From Leucogyrophana mollusca (taxonomy: Eukaryota; Basidiomycota; Agaricomycetes; Boletales), in assembly GCA_021014945.1 (NCBI GenBank), contig MU266600.1:1-35270 (forward strand): DNA of 35,270 nt. Direction: 5' to 3'. The translations under genes and the position numbers were made by a program. Below are positions 20,380 to 31,355 of this stretch, piece after piece. How positions within the stretch are numbered: position 1 is the first letter of the stretch; every line of letters starts with the position of its first letter. A model generated the notes under the pieces. It saw only the letters and a list, made by a program, of their open reading frames with translations, had not been told where the DNA came from and ran no database searches.

Positions 20380-23300
20380 TCACAAAGCAAAACCAGCGAA
20401 AGGGTTCGTAATTCTCTTCGCGCGAGTCGGGGTGGCCGCTACGCGCGCATCATCGTCGAATGGCGTTGCGAACGGGTCGATGGCGTTGCTTGAACGACGC
20501 GCAGGAATAGTCGTGAGCAGTCTCGTTACCGGGGTGGACGATTCCGGCTGGGTGTGAGCGCCAGGCAGCGAAGTGGCTATGGCAGGTACAGTCGAGGAGC
20601 GCTTGTGCCTTTCCTGCGGGGGAGCGAGGTAAGTCGACGCGCGCAATTGGTTTGGGTACTGCGTCATATATACAGGGGATTGGGCAGGCGGAGGAGTGGG
20701 GCGTTGCTCGAAGGCGTGATGGAGCGGCATTGCAAGTGGGGTAGGCTCCTTCGTCGCAGGGGAAGCTTTGGGAATGAGCAGCGTCGAGTCATCATAAGTT
20801 GACCCAACATCAGTCGGGACACTAGCATTCCTACGCTTCTGAGGACGAATTGGTGACGCTAAACCTACAGGGACAGCTTTCTTGACAGGAGCGATGATGT
20901 TCTTCGTCCAAGGCCGAGTAGGTGGGGTCGGAGAAACAGACCAAGCGGAAGAGAGACCCTCATGGCCTGGTGAAGCTTCGATACTGGGGAAATCGTCTGT
21001 CTTGAAAGACGCTGCGCGCTCCGTTGAAATTGTCAACTGAGGACGCTGACGAGGTCCTGACGTCGATGGTCTGTTGACGACAAACTCCTCGGAAGAGGTG
21101 CTAGCTTTCTTGGCGAAAAGACCTGTCACCGGCTTGAACCAAACGAACTTGGACTGCGGTTCTTTAACAGGTGTTTCATCACTGGTTTCGGGCTCCTGGG
21201 TTTTCTTTCCGAGGGTCACGAGTTTCTTGGGCGCATTGAGAGCACGAGAAACCATTGACGGTTGCGCCTCATGAGCTTCGCCGCCGTCCCGGAAGAAACT
21301 ATCCCAACTTTTCTCGAACTTGGGCTCCAGTGATCTGAGGGGGTGATTCGGTGGCGGTGGAGCGGATCGACTGAATGGATTCAAGCTGAAAGCGGAGCGC
21401 GGTTCAGGAAGGGGCGTGAACGATCGCATAGCCATATCATCGTTCTTCTCCAGGCCTTTCTCCGCATCCCCAGTCACACGAATGGCTGGCTGGCCGTCGT
21501 GAGAAGGGACGACGAAACCATCCACGCCACCCCGTTGCTCTTTCTGCCATTTCCGCCTCTTGTAAGCCTCGATCCATCCCTTCCCATACGAGTGATAGAA
21601 CACAATGGTCAAGCCCATGAGCACAACGAAAGCCCATAGTCCCATAAAGATCGCGAACATAAGGCGCTCCTGATAGAGAGAATCGACGTAGGTCGCGACA
21701 AGTCGACCAATGAGACCAGACGAATTGTCTTGGCCGCCGCCAATGGCAGCAGTCGCGATCGGCTGGGTGATCTCGTTAACATCAGTAGGGGAGAGCACAA
21801 GCACGCTCTCGTTGACGCGGGGAAGGTCGACGTTGAGATTCTCATTTAGGAACGTCAATGCTTCCTCGAGTGCGTTTACTTTGGAGCCGATGAGGCACTT
21901 GATGAAGTCCTGCGCAGGGGTCTCGAGGATGGTGCCATTAAACACCGTGGTGACGATATTCTGCACGTCCGTGTAGAAGTTGTTCAGAGTGTCGTTGAGC
22001 GTCGTGGTGGTCCCATTGACCCATCCGAAAAGACCATTGTTAATGGTCGACTGCACGGTTTCAACTTGGGCGTTGATGCCATTCGCGTACACGGAGGATT
22101 GGTTATACATACTGCTGTTCATCTGAGAAGCAATCGTAGTGGAGAGGTCTTGCACGCTCGCCGCCGCCTGGGCGGAGTACTTCGCTTCAAGTGGACCGAT
22201 GGCGATGAGCTGCACTTGCACCGATAGCAGTCCAAAGAAGCCGATTAGGAAGCACGCGAGCGCGGGTGGGTGGAAAATGTAGTGCAGGAACCATCGCAGA
22301 TGGGTATGCTGAGAAGGCGAGAAGCGAAGGCGCTGAGCGATCGAATTGGCAATCCGTGTCAAAAGTGGATGTTGAGCGTCGACCTGAAGCATGAGCAGAT
22401 TGTGATCGCTCAGTGTCACTGTAGGGGTCGACTGCGCAGGACCGGAGTGGTACATGGTCGGGTCGGACACCCAAGCCTGGCGGGTGTACGCAAGGTGCCG
22501 CTTGAGAGATCGCCATTTGTACCACTCAAGAGCGCAATGTCCAGCGAGGAGGAGGAGCGCAAGAACGACGAGAATGACGGTACCAATCTTTGTAATTTGC
22601 AAAAGATCGTGACCGAGATCGTCGACTGATGAAGTGTCCAGGTTGCTGCAAAACGACACCGTGTTCTGTTCGGGCACAGGGAGGACAGAGGCATTAAAAT
22701 TGAGACCGATGAACGTGTTATTGATGTCTGCCTTCACAGCTTCGAAAGGAGTGTCGATGCTTTACCAACGTCAGACATAAGGTGCGCAAATGTTTGCCAA
22801 AGACTTACAGGTCCTCAATCGAGTCTTTAATCGACGATACCGTTGGCAAAGAGCTGTTAAGTTTGACCAGAGCATTCTCAAAGTCGGTCGGGATGGTGAT
22901 ATTAGACAAGGCATCGAGACTCGTAACATTGAACTGTGGCGCCTGAATGTTGCCAAAGGGGTTGACTTTATTCACTGCATTCACCGCGCTTTCTATGGCA
23001 GAGTTGAGTGTTGTGGCATCGCTCTTGAGACCGGAAACTATGCTGTTCAGGGTATTCTGCAAGAAAGAAGTGATCTGCATCGGGGTAAGTATAATGAAGC
23101 GATGGTAATGAAAATAACGTTACCTCTTGCACAGCACTAATGAGGAGATCAAGACCTCCAACGACTACGAGTTCCAAGAAACAAAGAAACGTAGAGCGGT
23201 ATATGTCGATGAGAAAATTAATGATCGCCTCCATGATGGTCAAAGCAAGGATCAAAGCAGCGCGCGCGCCATTCATGGTACCGTTGACTGCATCTGCAAA

Positions 23301-23618
23301 TTGCTGGTTTGTGGCGATGGCCATGTATCTGGGCATGCTAGTAGCAGCAGTGGCGGCCTGTTCCGCTGCTTGGCATGCGGTCAGCAGGTCGTCCCGTGCA
23401 TTTGCGACTGCGCTCTGAGATGATGCAGACGAAAGCTGGAGTCTGAATATCACAAAGACTAGGGAGAGTATGGGGTATGCGAGCCATGTCAAAGAAAGAA
23501 TGTATGGGAGCTGGAGGTACGGTGTGAGTGTCGTTGATGACGGTGATCTTACGGCTGAGCGAGCGTCGTAAACGGGTGGCGGTGACATGCTGCGAGGGGG
23601 ACGTGAGGGAAAGGACAT
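20380..23618 (-). CDS. PRM1: Plasma membrane fusion protein PRM1
   Basis: Three exons on the minus strand: 23618-23124, 23074-22809, 22759-20380; 1046 aa. PRM1 acts at cell contact sites during mating or hyphal fusion and stabilises plasma-membrane merger. Hydrophobic segments lie at about 36-59, 118-160, 313-331, 418-442 and 620-641, separated by two large extracellular loops. The loops carry N-glycosylation sequons (NSS, NGT, NDT, NGT, NES) and few cysteines, as in the family. The N-terminus (PPPVYD, then [19 protein letters not shown]) is characteristic. The cytoplasmic tail after 645 is about 400 residues of Pro/Ser/Thr-rich sequence, much longer than in yeast Prm1 (about 660 aa in total). 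Exon joins are supported by phase and by the continuity [18 protein letters not shown]. Confidence 0.93.
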
Positions 23619-24602
23619 TGCGTATGATACGGTCGGCCTGCGACGTCGAAAGAAAGTCTAGTGGCGATCGTCGACAGATGAGAAATGAAAGCAAGAAAGG
23701 TCGGGAAAAGACCCAAGGGAGAGCGGGGTTGTAATCCATGGCTTGTCCTTTTGAGATAAAGCGTTTCATTGTGTCCCAGCTCAAGTGCCGGCGGCTTGCC
23801 CATTGCTCATTGTTCTCCTGCAACAATAACGCGTCCATATTAGGAGTACGAACTGCAGCTTATTAATCTATTCTCACGCTCTTTCGCAGACGGCCGCTCT
23901 AGTTTGCCATTTTGTTCTTCTCGATCACCAAAAGGTATGTATGTAATCCCAAAGGCTATTATCTTTAGCTTGACAACTGCGCGATCGGACCAGGACAAGG
24001 TAAAATGTATACGTTCAGAGTACAACAACTCAGATTCCGCGCAGTATGTCGGATCATGCTTGATCACCTTTTCAGGGAGGATTAACGTTGTTCCTGTGGA
24101 CATCGGAAAAATGGATGTGTTCCATGGTACAGCGAAAATTATACCAGCAGTGACGGGGCCACATGTCTAATGGCTTGAAACCGCTGAAAATCAGCTCAGT
24201 TCATGAGCTGCGCTCTCGTTCTCGTCCTCATCTCGGTTCTCTGGGGCTCAAATATCCGACCTCAGCTCGCCCTCTTACCAGCTTAGCTATTACTCCAGCG
24301 TGCTTCATCGCACCCCAAGGACCTTGGCAACTCCAACAGTACCGCAAAAACGCCGCCACTCACCAGCTCGGTCCCCCGTTTGACCGTGGAGTGGGCCAAG
24401 CGAATAGAAAGCGCATCCATGTCAAATTGAAACAGCATAACAAGTAGGCACCAAATTGTTGACAAGCTCAGGTTTTCGTTCTTCACCAATCAGATGCTAC
24501 ACAATAACTCTGCTAGCCAGCTGCGCTACATAGTCCTCTCAAGTCGACCGTTGAATGGTACATCTGCCCTCGTGCCCCGAGCCACCACCTCCACCGCGAT
24601 CT
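23619..24602. other. Intergenic region upstream of PRM1
   Basis: No family is recognised in the frames at 23840-24103, 24163-24447 or 24283-24489. The right part of the PRM1 promoter lies here. No repeats noted. Confidence 0.45.
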
Positions 24603-25016
24603 TCAACCAGCGGACGGTGTAGGACTGACGTCTTGAGCAGTCTTCGCGGGCCCTGCAGGTGGCGCAGGCTCTTGGGTCGGAGCAGGACTCGCAGCTGTGC
24701 TGGGGTCCCCCGCCCCATAGTCGGCGTTCTTGATAAAGCGGGAACTCAGCACTCCGTTCTTTCTCCAAACCCTGGCAAAAAGATCTCTCTTCATTGGCAT
24801 CGCTTTTATATCGTCATCCACGCGTGGGCCGTTGTACTGACGCGGACGGGCATGGTCTTTCCCGACACTGTCGTGGAGTTTAGGTCTGTGAGGCTCGTGT
24901 ATGGCGTCGGTATCGTCTCGAAAACGGGAGCGGATCGCGACGTTTGAACTAGGCACAGCGCGTACGGTGCTGAGGCTCGCTGTGGCCAGGACGATGCAGA
25001 GGATAAAGGTACGCAT
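24603..25016 (-). CDS. Small secreted protein, possible processed peptide precursor
   Basis: Single exon, 137 aa, no family recognised. The start MRTFILCIVLATASLSTVRA is a clear signal peptide with likely cleavage near residue 20. The mature part is charged, has no cysteine, contains a dibasic Lys76-Arg77 site before DLFARVW and an Arg85-Lys86 site, and ends in a Pro/Ala/Ser-rich tail (111-137). This suits a Kex2-processed secreted peptide or a cell-wall protein; both are guesses. The frame is open 16 codons upstream, but the internal ATG at 25016 gives the signal peptide. A TATAAA stands at 25127-25132, 110 bases upstream. Divergent from the P450 gene. Confidence 0.5.
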   Translation of the reverse strand: MRTFILCIVLATASLSTVRAVPSSNVAIRSRFRDDTDAIHEPHRPKLHDSVGKDHARPRQYNGPRVDDDIKAMPMKRDLFARVWRKNGVLSSRFIKNADYGAGDPSTAASPAPTQEPAPPAGPAKTAQDVSPTPSAG

Positions 25017-25126
25017 GTAGATTCTAGAGTGAAGGTGTATTTGGGGTGTGTGATACTGATTCACGGTGCAGGGGTGGGGTAACTGTGATGGTAGGAATGA
25101 GGGGCTGGTACGCTCCCCGTGCCTGC

Positions 25127-25132
25127 TTTATA
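25127..25132 (-). promoter_or_regulatory. TATA box of the small secreted protein gene
   Basis: TATAAA on the minus strand, 110 bases before the ATG at 25016. Confidence 0.4.
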
Positions 25133-25934
25133 TGACTGGAGGCTGACAATATCATTCGGTCTCAGACTTATGCTTTTGCGCTGGTGGCTGACATGGCGAC
25201 GCGATCACGTGGTTTGTTTTATTGCCCATGTGACCGCTATTGGGGCTGAACGTCGACTTCCATCTGCATTCGATGGCACGGGCGAATCTCCGTGAACGAA
25301 GAACACCATCGGCGCTCATCGGTTTAACGACCTTATTTGTGTGACCGTATCACCTCACTATCATCCCCGTAATACCGTTCTCCCACCCCCTCCGACTGAC
25401 ACATTGATCGCGATGAGAGCACATGCGTCGTTTTGTGGACCAAACATCCTCTACCAACAGAGGCTCTAAGGGTCTGCGTGCTGGTCTTGACGATGCCGCG
25501 GCCTAGTAATGTAGGGTGAGCTATTTTGTCTGCATCTGTTGCTCATCAGGAGCTTATAGTATCTGTTTAAGAAGATGCACAAGATGGACCAGGCCCATCG
25601 CGTCGACTCTAGAACCATGAAATACCCATACGAGGCGGAAATCTTCTAGAGTAACGATGTTTTCACATGCAACTCACGTTGCACAGAGCAGATGACTTAT
25701 GCGACGCAAATGCAAACAACGCCTTGGTGCCGCCAACAAAAAAAGTCCTCAGAGGTGACTGTTTCTTTGTATCGCCGAGCTTATGTTGCTAATTGAGGTT
25801 ATCGAAGTTACTAAGAAACATGCCCTCTGATACGGCCGAGTTTCAATCCGTCTTAAATGCTCAACACACACGTCAGTGGCTGGTCATTATACATGGAGCC
25901 TTTATGTTCATTCATTCAGGGGGACGCGCAAGAC

Positions 25935-25943
25935 TATAGATAA
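25935..25943 (+). promoter_or_regulatory. TATA-like element of the P450 gene
   Basis: TATAGATAA ends 42 bases before the ATG at 25986, the same spacing as the GH92 TATA box. Confidence 0.35.
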
Positions 25944-25985
25944 GGAGCCAACTCTCTTAGGTCCATCCATTCTAACTTAGCCCAA

Positions 25986-28016
25986 ATGTATAATCCTCTC
26001 GCAAAGCTGAACGCCATACTCCAGCTGACTCCTTTCCGTAACCTTCATGTCGACCCTGCAACTATTCTTGTTACCTTTCCGGTCATTGTTGTCCTGGCTC
26101 ATGCTATCCCTTATTTCATCGACCGTTTCAACCAGCGCGCCATACCTGGCCCGCTACTCGCTAGATTCTCGGATGTTTGGCTGGGATGGGTCAGCAGTCA
26201 AGGCCATCGATCTGACGTAGTGCATGAATTGCACAATCGCTACGGTAGCCACTGTCGCGTCTTCCAGCTCGAACATCCCAACTAACAGATTCGTTGGTCA
26301 TAGGCGCTTTCGTCCGCATAGCGCCAAACCACGTTTCCATCGCCGACCCAGATGCTTTGCAAGTGGTATACGCTCACGGAAACGGCTGCCTCAAGTCCGA
26401 TTTTTACGACGCGTTTGTCTCCGTCCACCCGGACCTCCTTAGCACGAGGAATCGCGCCGACCATGCTCGTAAACGTAAAATCATGGCCCAGGCGTTCTCG
26501 GAGAGAAATGTCTCGCAGTTCGAGCCCAGCGTCAGGCAGTACGTCGGTCAGCTCTTCGAGAAGTGGGATCATCTTTGTGATTCCGCTTCCAAGGGAGACT
26601 CTGGTACAGAAGGGCATGGTTGGGTCGGAAGGAACGGGCGTATGTGGGTCGACTGTTTGCCATGTGAGTTTGTTTGAGTTTGGCAGACATTCTTTATTAA
26701 GTTTTATCAGGGATCCATTATCTGGCCTTTGATATCATTGGTAAGTTTGAGTGCTACTTTGTTCGAGAGCAGACAGCCAACTACCCGCACAGGTGATCTG
26801 GCTCTCGCGTCACCTTTCGGCATGATAACCAACGCCAAGGACTCTGTGCCAGTGGCCGTATCTCAGAAAGACGTGATGGATGCATACGGCTCCGAGGCGA
26901 GGTATGCGGTTGTGGATATCCCCGCGGTGCAAATTCTGAATGATCGCGGTGATTTCGCTGCCTCTATTGGCGTTCTCCCCCCGCGCTGGAGACCGTATGC
27001 TCGGTTGCTTCCCTGGTACCATAAAGGAGGAGCAGCTATGGAAAATCTCACGGGAATGGCAGTAGCCGCCATTGCTAAACGACTGAACACTCCAACTGAC
27101 AGGACCGATCTTCTGAGCAAGCTGCAAGAAGGGAGGGACGACGAAGGTATGAGAACACATGCGAATTTGTGAATGCATATCCATGTGTAATGACACGACA
27201 TAGGAAAACCGATGGGCAGGGAGGAATTGACTGCCGAAAGCCTGACGCAGCTCATTGCCGGATCGGCCACAATATCGAAGTACCCACCTGCCCTATATTG
27301 TTTTTTCTATCACTGATAACCCTCGCCGCTCAGTTCCACTTGTGCTATCACCTATCATGTGGCTCGCAACCCCTGGGTACAAGAAAAGCTTCAGAAAGAG
27401 CTGGATGAAGCTCTTGGCGATGCGCGTGTTTCAACGAGCGAACAAGTCAAACATCTCCCGTATCTGGAAGCGGTGATCAACGAAGGCCTGCGTGTCCATT
27501 CAACTTCCTCAATGGGCCTTCCCCGCGTCGTTCCCGAAGGTGGACTCACGGTCAACGGCATGCATTTCCCGCAGGGGACAGTTCTCAGTGTTCCGACCTA
27601 CACTATTCACCGCGACAAGGAGGTCTGGGGTGAAGACGCGGACATATTTCGGCCGGAGAGATGGTTCGAAGGTGACCGCGCCGCTATGCAGAAGGCTTTC
27701 AATCCCTTTTCTTTTGGACCTAGGTAACGTCGTTCCCCAAATCCACAAATTACTTCCTGGCTGACCACCTGCATGACCCTCAGATCCTGCATTGGGCGGA
27801 ATCTGGCGTCTATGGAATTATTGGTAATCATTTCATCGATATTTCATCGGTACGATTTCGTGTTGGCCAAATCTAAGCAACCGGTAAGTGCCGACGCGTC
27901 TTAGGCATCGTTGCACCACCCAACGGCTGACTTTGCTCTGACTGCAGTTGGACACGCGGGAAGGATTCTTGCGCAAGGTACTTGGGTGCGAGGTGGGGAT
28001 AAAGCGGAGACGCTAA
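25986..28016 (+). CDS. Cytochrome P450 monooxygenase (microsomal)
   Basis: Eight exons: 25986-26244, 26304-26663, 26711-26740, 26793-27146, 27204-27279, 27334-27723, 27784-27883, 27948-28016; 545 aa. P450s insert one oxygen atom into organic substrates using NADPH-P450 reductase at the ER. One N-terminal membrane helix (about 27-45) is followed by a Pro-rich hinge (AIPGPLLARF). Motifs: ExxR as Glu410-Arg413, FRPERW (465-470), and the haem loop FSFGPRSCIGR with Cys492. The I-helix reads AGSATIS: the usual Asp/Glu of AGxDTT is Ala356, and the second Thr is Ile358. RYGAFVRIAPNHVSI and WIHYLAFDIIGDLA resemble fungal families such as CYP53 (benzoate hydroxylase) and pisatin-demethylase-like enzymes, but I cannot assign a family or substrate. 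It is convergent with the NLR gene, 263 bases away. Confidence 0.93.
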
Positions 28017-28279
28017 TGATCATTGAACCCCGAGAGTATGACGTTTCACTTTCTGTTCTACTATGTATTCCTTATGGTGATTTCGATGGGCTGACCATGG
28101 CGTGGATCTACCCTCCATTAATCGCGATTCTATACTCAGACGGCCATGGATTTCTGTAACTAGTGAATGTATCTGGCACACGATGACCTCGGCAGCGGTC
28201 TATTCTACCGTATAGGTTGTACACAAGTCAGTGAATGGTATTATCAGATAGGTATAATATCTACGGTAAGACTGCGAAG

Positions 28280-31185
28280 TCACGTAGACCGCAGACGGCC
28301 CTCTAGGAAAAGGTTCCAACCTCCATGGCTCTCCCTCAGCTTGCAATAACCCCCCCTAGCGTCCAAGAAATCAGGATGAATTCCCATGTTATTACACAAG
28401 GCTTTAGTTTTGGCAAACCAGACTTCCGCACCAGTGATGTCCTTCTCCAAGAGAGAAATCTCTCCTAAAGCCCTAGCGCTTCGAGCTTGGAACCACATGA
28501 CGGATTGTTCTTCACTGAGTTCCATTGCTCTTGAGAACAGGTCCCTGGCCGTCTGGTAGTCTTGTGCGAACAGTTCGTTTCTCGCTGAAATGTAAGCTGC
28601 AATCGGGATTGCGATATCTGATTGGCCTCCAAATGTGGCGAGTTCGGCGTGAAGACGCCGCAAGAGGTCCCTGGCAAAGTTGAAATCACCTTCATCGGAA
28701 GCAAGCGCTGCTCGAAACCACAACGCAGCACAGGCCCTATAAGTGCTCTTCCCCCCTTTGACAAGCGCGAAAGCTTGCTGCAGAAGCTTGTGAGCTTCTG
28801 GAACGTTCCCTTCAACAGCTTCGACTGTCGCCATTTGGATGAGGCTGCTCGATTGGCGAAGATCATCATTCATGCGGATGGAAAGGGACAGCCGAGCTTC
28901 GACATGGTGCCTTGCAGCCAGGTGGTTCCCGGAGACCATTTCGACCTCCCCCTGTAAGCACATAGCCCAGTTCAAATAGTTGATGCAAGTTCCACTACGC
29001 TCGAAGTATTCCCGAGCCCTCGTGAACAGCATAAGAGCTTCTTGTAGCCTCCCTCTGTACACCACAGCCTCCCCGATGCGTAGGTTGATTGCAGCTTGGT
29101 CAAACGACCTGAGAACCCGATATTTGCGTCTCATTATCAAAGCTTCTTGCAGTGTTGTTTCGGCATCGGCAACCTTGCCTAGGTATGCGTATTGGCTTCC
29201 AATGCTTTCGAGGCAGCATGCAGCCATATGGTGACCTTCATTAAGGAGGAAAAGTCGTTTGGCGGCTGCGTATAGATCTATGCATTCAGTGACATTGACC
29301 AGCTTATGAGAGAGCAATCCGAGTGCAAAGACACAATCCGCTTTGCTATATGAGGGCTCCTGGGCTGGGCGTGGTGGAGGGACGGCTTTGAAAATGCTCG
29401 AAAGTTTTGTGGAACGATTGCCGTCAGGAAGACCCAATATCACCGAATGCAGGGCAATGGGTCGAAGTTGTTTACGCAGAAGAAGCTTGTCGATGAAATG
29501 ATAACAAACACGGCAGACGACGGCCATATCTTTGCGTGTAGCTCGGGAAAGATCGTGTGCAAGTAACCGTTCCAAGTTCACATCTTCTGTGCCAAGCCAA
29601 GCCCCTCCATCGTCCCTGTAGGTTATGTCTGCGAGCTGTGTGTAGTAGTGCTTTCTGACGTGCGTCAGGTCGGCAGAGGGAATGTCCCTGCCTTGGTGCG
29701 TGCCCGATATGTGCATGCGAATCGGCGAGAGCATCGTGTATGCGCCTAGCTTGCGGTACATCAGAGAGAGCCGGCACAGTGCATCAACAACAGAGTGGAT
29801 GTTTTCGATATCGGGGAAGAAATCCTTCAAAGCATTCTCGATGATACCTTGCGGTAGGAAGGCCGCGATTTGCATGACACGCCGAGGATCATTGCCCAGC
29901 TTTGTGATCGATGACGATGTCAATGATAGCTCGATCGTAGCAGGCAAGCTCCGAAGTTTCCCTTCCCCAATGCGTAACAAATGGGTCTGCTGTTGGTCCC
30001 ACGATCTCATCAATTCTTCGAGAGTCCATTGATTTTCCTTCGCGACATGAGCGAGAAGATTGATGGATAGTGCATGAAAGTCCAAAGCAGACAAGAGCCC
30101 ATCCACAATTGCTTGATGGCCATCGACAGGGTATATCTCCGTGAATGCTTGACGTGCAGCGCTGGCCTCCAATGCGGGAACATCGATTGTAGCGTACCGG
30201 AGGTTCGTCGCCACCCTTCTGTTACGCGTGGTGAGCAAAATGGTAACTGATGGCAAAGACCCGAGTTCGTCGATGGTTTCGGCTATACGAGATGAGTCAG
30301 CATCAGATGCTGCGTCTTGGAACGTCTCCGCGTTGTCGAGCACAAGAAATGCCTCGCTGGCAGCCAGGGATGTTTTGACGGAGCTGAGGAGATTGGATCT
30401 GAGGCCCAACGCTCCGGCAATACGTCCAATGAATGTACTATGTGTCACTTGTGATGCATTGATGTCGTCGAATCTGACGAAGAACCTCCGATCCTTGAAT
30501 CTGGCCACGATAGTGTCGTCGTTTAGGATCGCTTTCGCTGTCGAACTCTTCCCGATCCCTCCTGGGCCAACGAGAACGACATGTCGGGTGTTGAGGAATT
30601 CCACTGCATCCCGAACGAGGCCGTCTCGTCCAAAAAACATGGAAGGCCTTGGAGGCGGTGGGTCACAATCGGATTCGCTGCCGAACTCATAAGAAGAGAA
30701 TGTCAACGATGCGTACAGGAAACTCACAACTGGACCTCCGCACCCCTCTTTAGTGCCCGGGCAATGTCACCGATCTCCATCCTCGTGTCCATGATGACTT
30801 CGTGCTAGGGGTGAATTTAGCAAAGGCCATATGATCTATCGGTGTGCACTACCGACATCACACATCCGCAGGAAATAATCTAGGTGTTCCTTCCACTTTG
30901 CGATGCTTTCTCGATCCATCGATGCAGAAAACGCCCGATTGGTGACTGCCCGATGCTCTTTCGCCTTGACGGTTTTTTCTATGTCATCGACAAAGCTTGA
31001 ATGGTTATTAGCAACACGTCTAAGTGTACAGCGGAGGATCTGGTTCACCTTTGCAATTCGCTGAGCGCCTGTGTGACAGTCGGATCGATGTCGCTTTCGA
31101 GTTTTCCTCGGGTCGACCGCTCGATGGACTTTGCTATCTTGTTGCATCGGCTGACTATCTCGGCAAAATCATCTTTATTTTGCAT
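28280..31185 (-). CDS. NLR-like protein: N-terminal helical domain, NB-ARC NTPase, TPR repeats
   Basis: Four exons on the minus strand: 31185-31049, 30995-30857, 30804-30728, 30677-28280; 916 aa from the ATG at 31185. Residues 1-118 form a charged helical region resembling the MLKL-like/helical N-terminal domains of Agaricomycete NLRs. Next come GRDGLVRDAV, the Walker A loop GPGGIGKSS (155-163), Walker B FLVLDNAE (Asp232) and the sensor LLTTRN, the signature of STAND/NB-ARC ATPases. From about 570 to the end are helical TPR-like pairs (AYLGKVADAETTLQEAL, YRGRLQEALMLFTRA, EGNVPEAHKLLQQA). Such proteins are thought to sense non-self and trigger cell death. A probable extra 5' exon (31355-31242) would add 38 residues containing LALTNTIGALDLAKELVPLE, but its splice acceptor reads AA (see findings). 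The true start is therefore uncertain. Confidence 0.85.
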
Positions 31186-31241
31186 CGTGTTTTGCGAGCA
31201 GTTGTTCAGCCTTCATCGATGGGAACGGTGATAGAAATTAC

Positions 31242-31355
31242 TTTGACGACTGTTAAGATGGTGCTCAACGTCGATAAAACACCCTTCGCCACCTCGAGAG
31301 GGACTAGCTCCTTGGCAAGATCAAGCGCGCCTATAGTGTTCGTTAAAGCGAGCAT
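31242..31355 (-). other. Candidate 5' exon of the NLR gene
   Basis: An open 38-codon segment starting at ATG 31355 encodes a hydrophobic/helical stretch (DLAKELVPLEVAKGVLSTLS) that is typical just before the NKDDF motif of this family. It ends at a GT donor, and the next 50 nt end in CAA rather than CAG. Upstream of it, further open segments exist but are in different frames and are interrupted by stops. Confidence 0.45.

Larger units (their letters stand above)
25017..25985. promoter_or_regulatory. Divergent intergenic region (small secreted protein / P450)
   Basis: About 970 bases hold both promoters. A minus-strand TATAAA (25127-25132) faces the secreted protein and TATAGATAA (25935-25943) faces the P450, 42 bases from its ATG. 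No other gene is seen. Confidence 0.45.

Noticed and set aside
25986..28016. Secondary-metabolite cluster built around the P450, reductase and epoxide hydrolase
   Set aside because: The genes are spread over 15 kb with housekeeping genes (BI-1-like, PRM1) between them and no core synthase is present.
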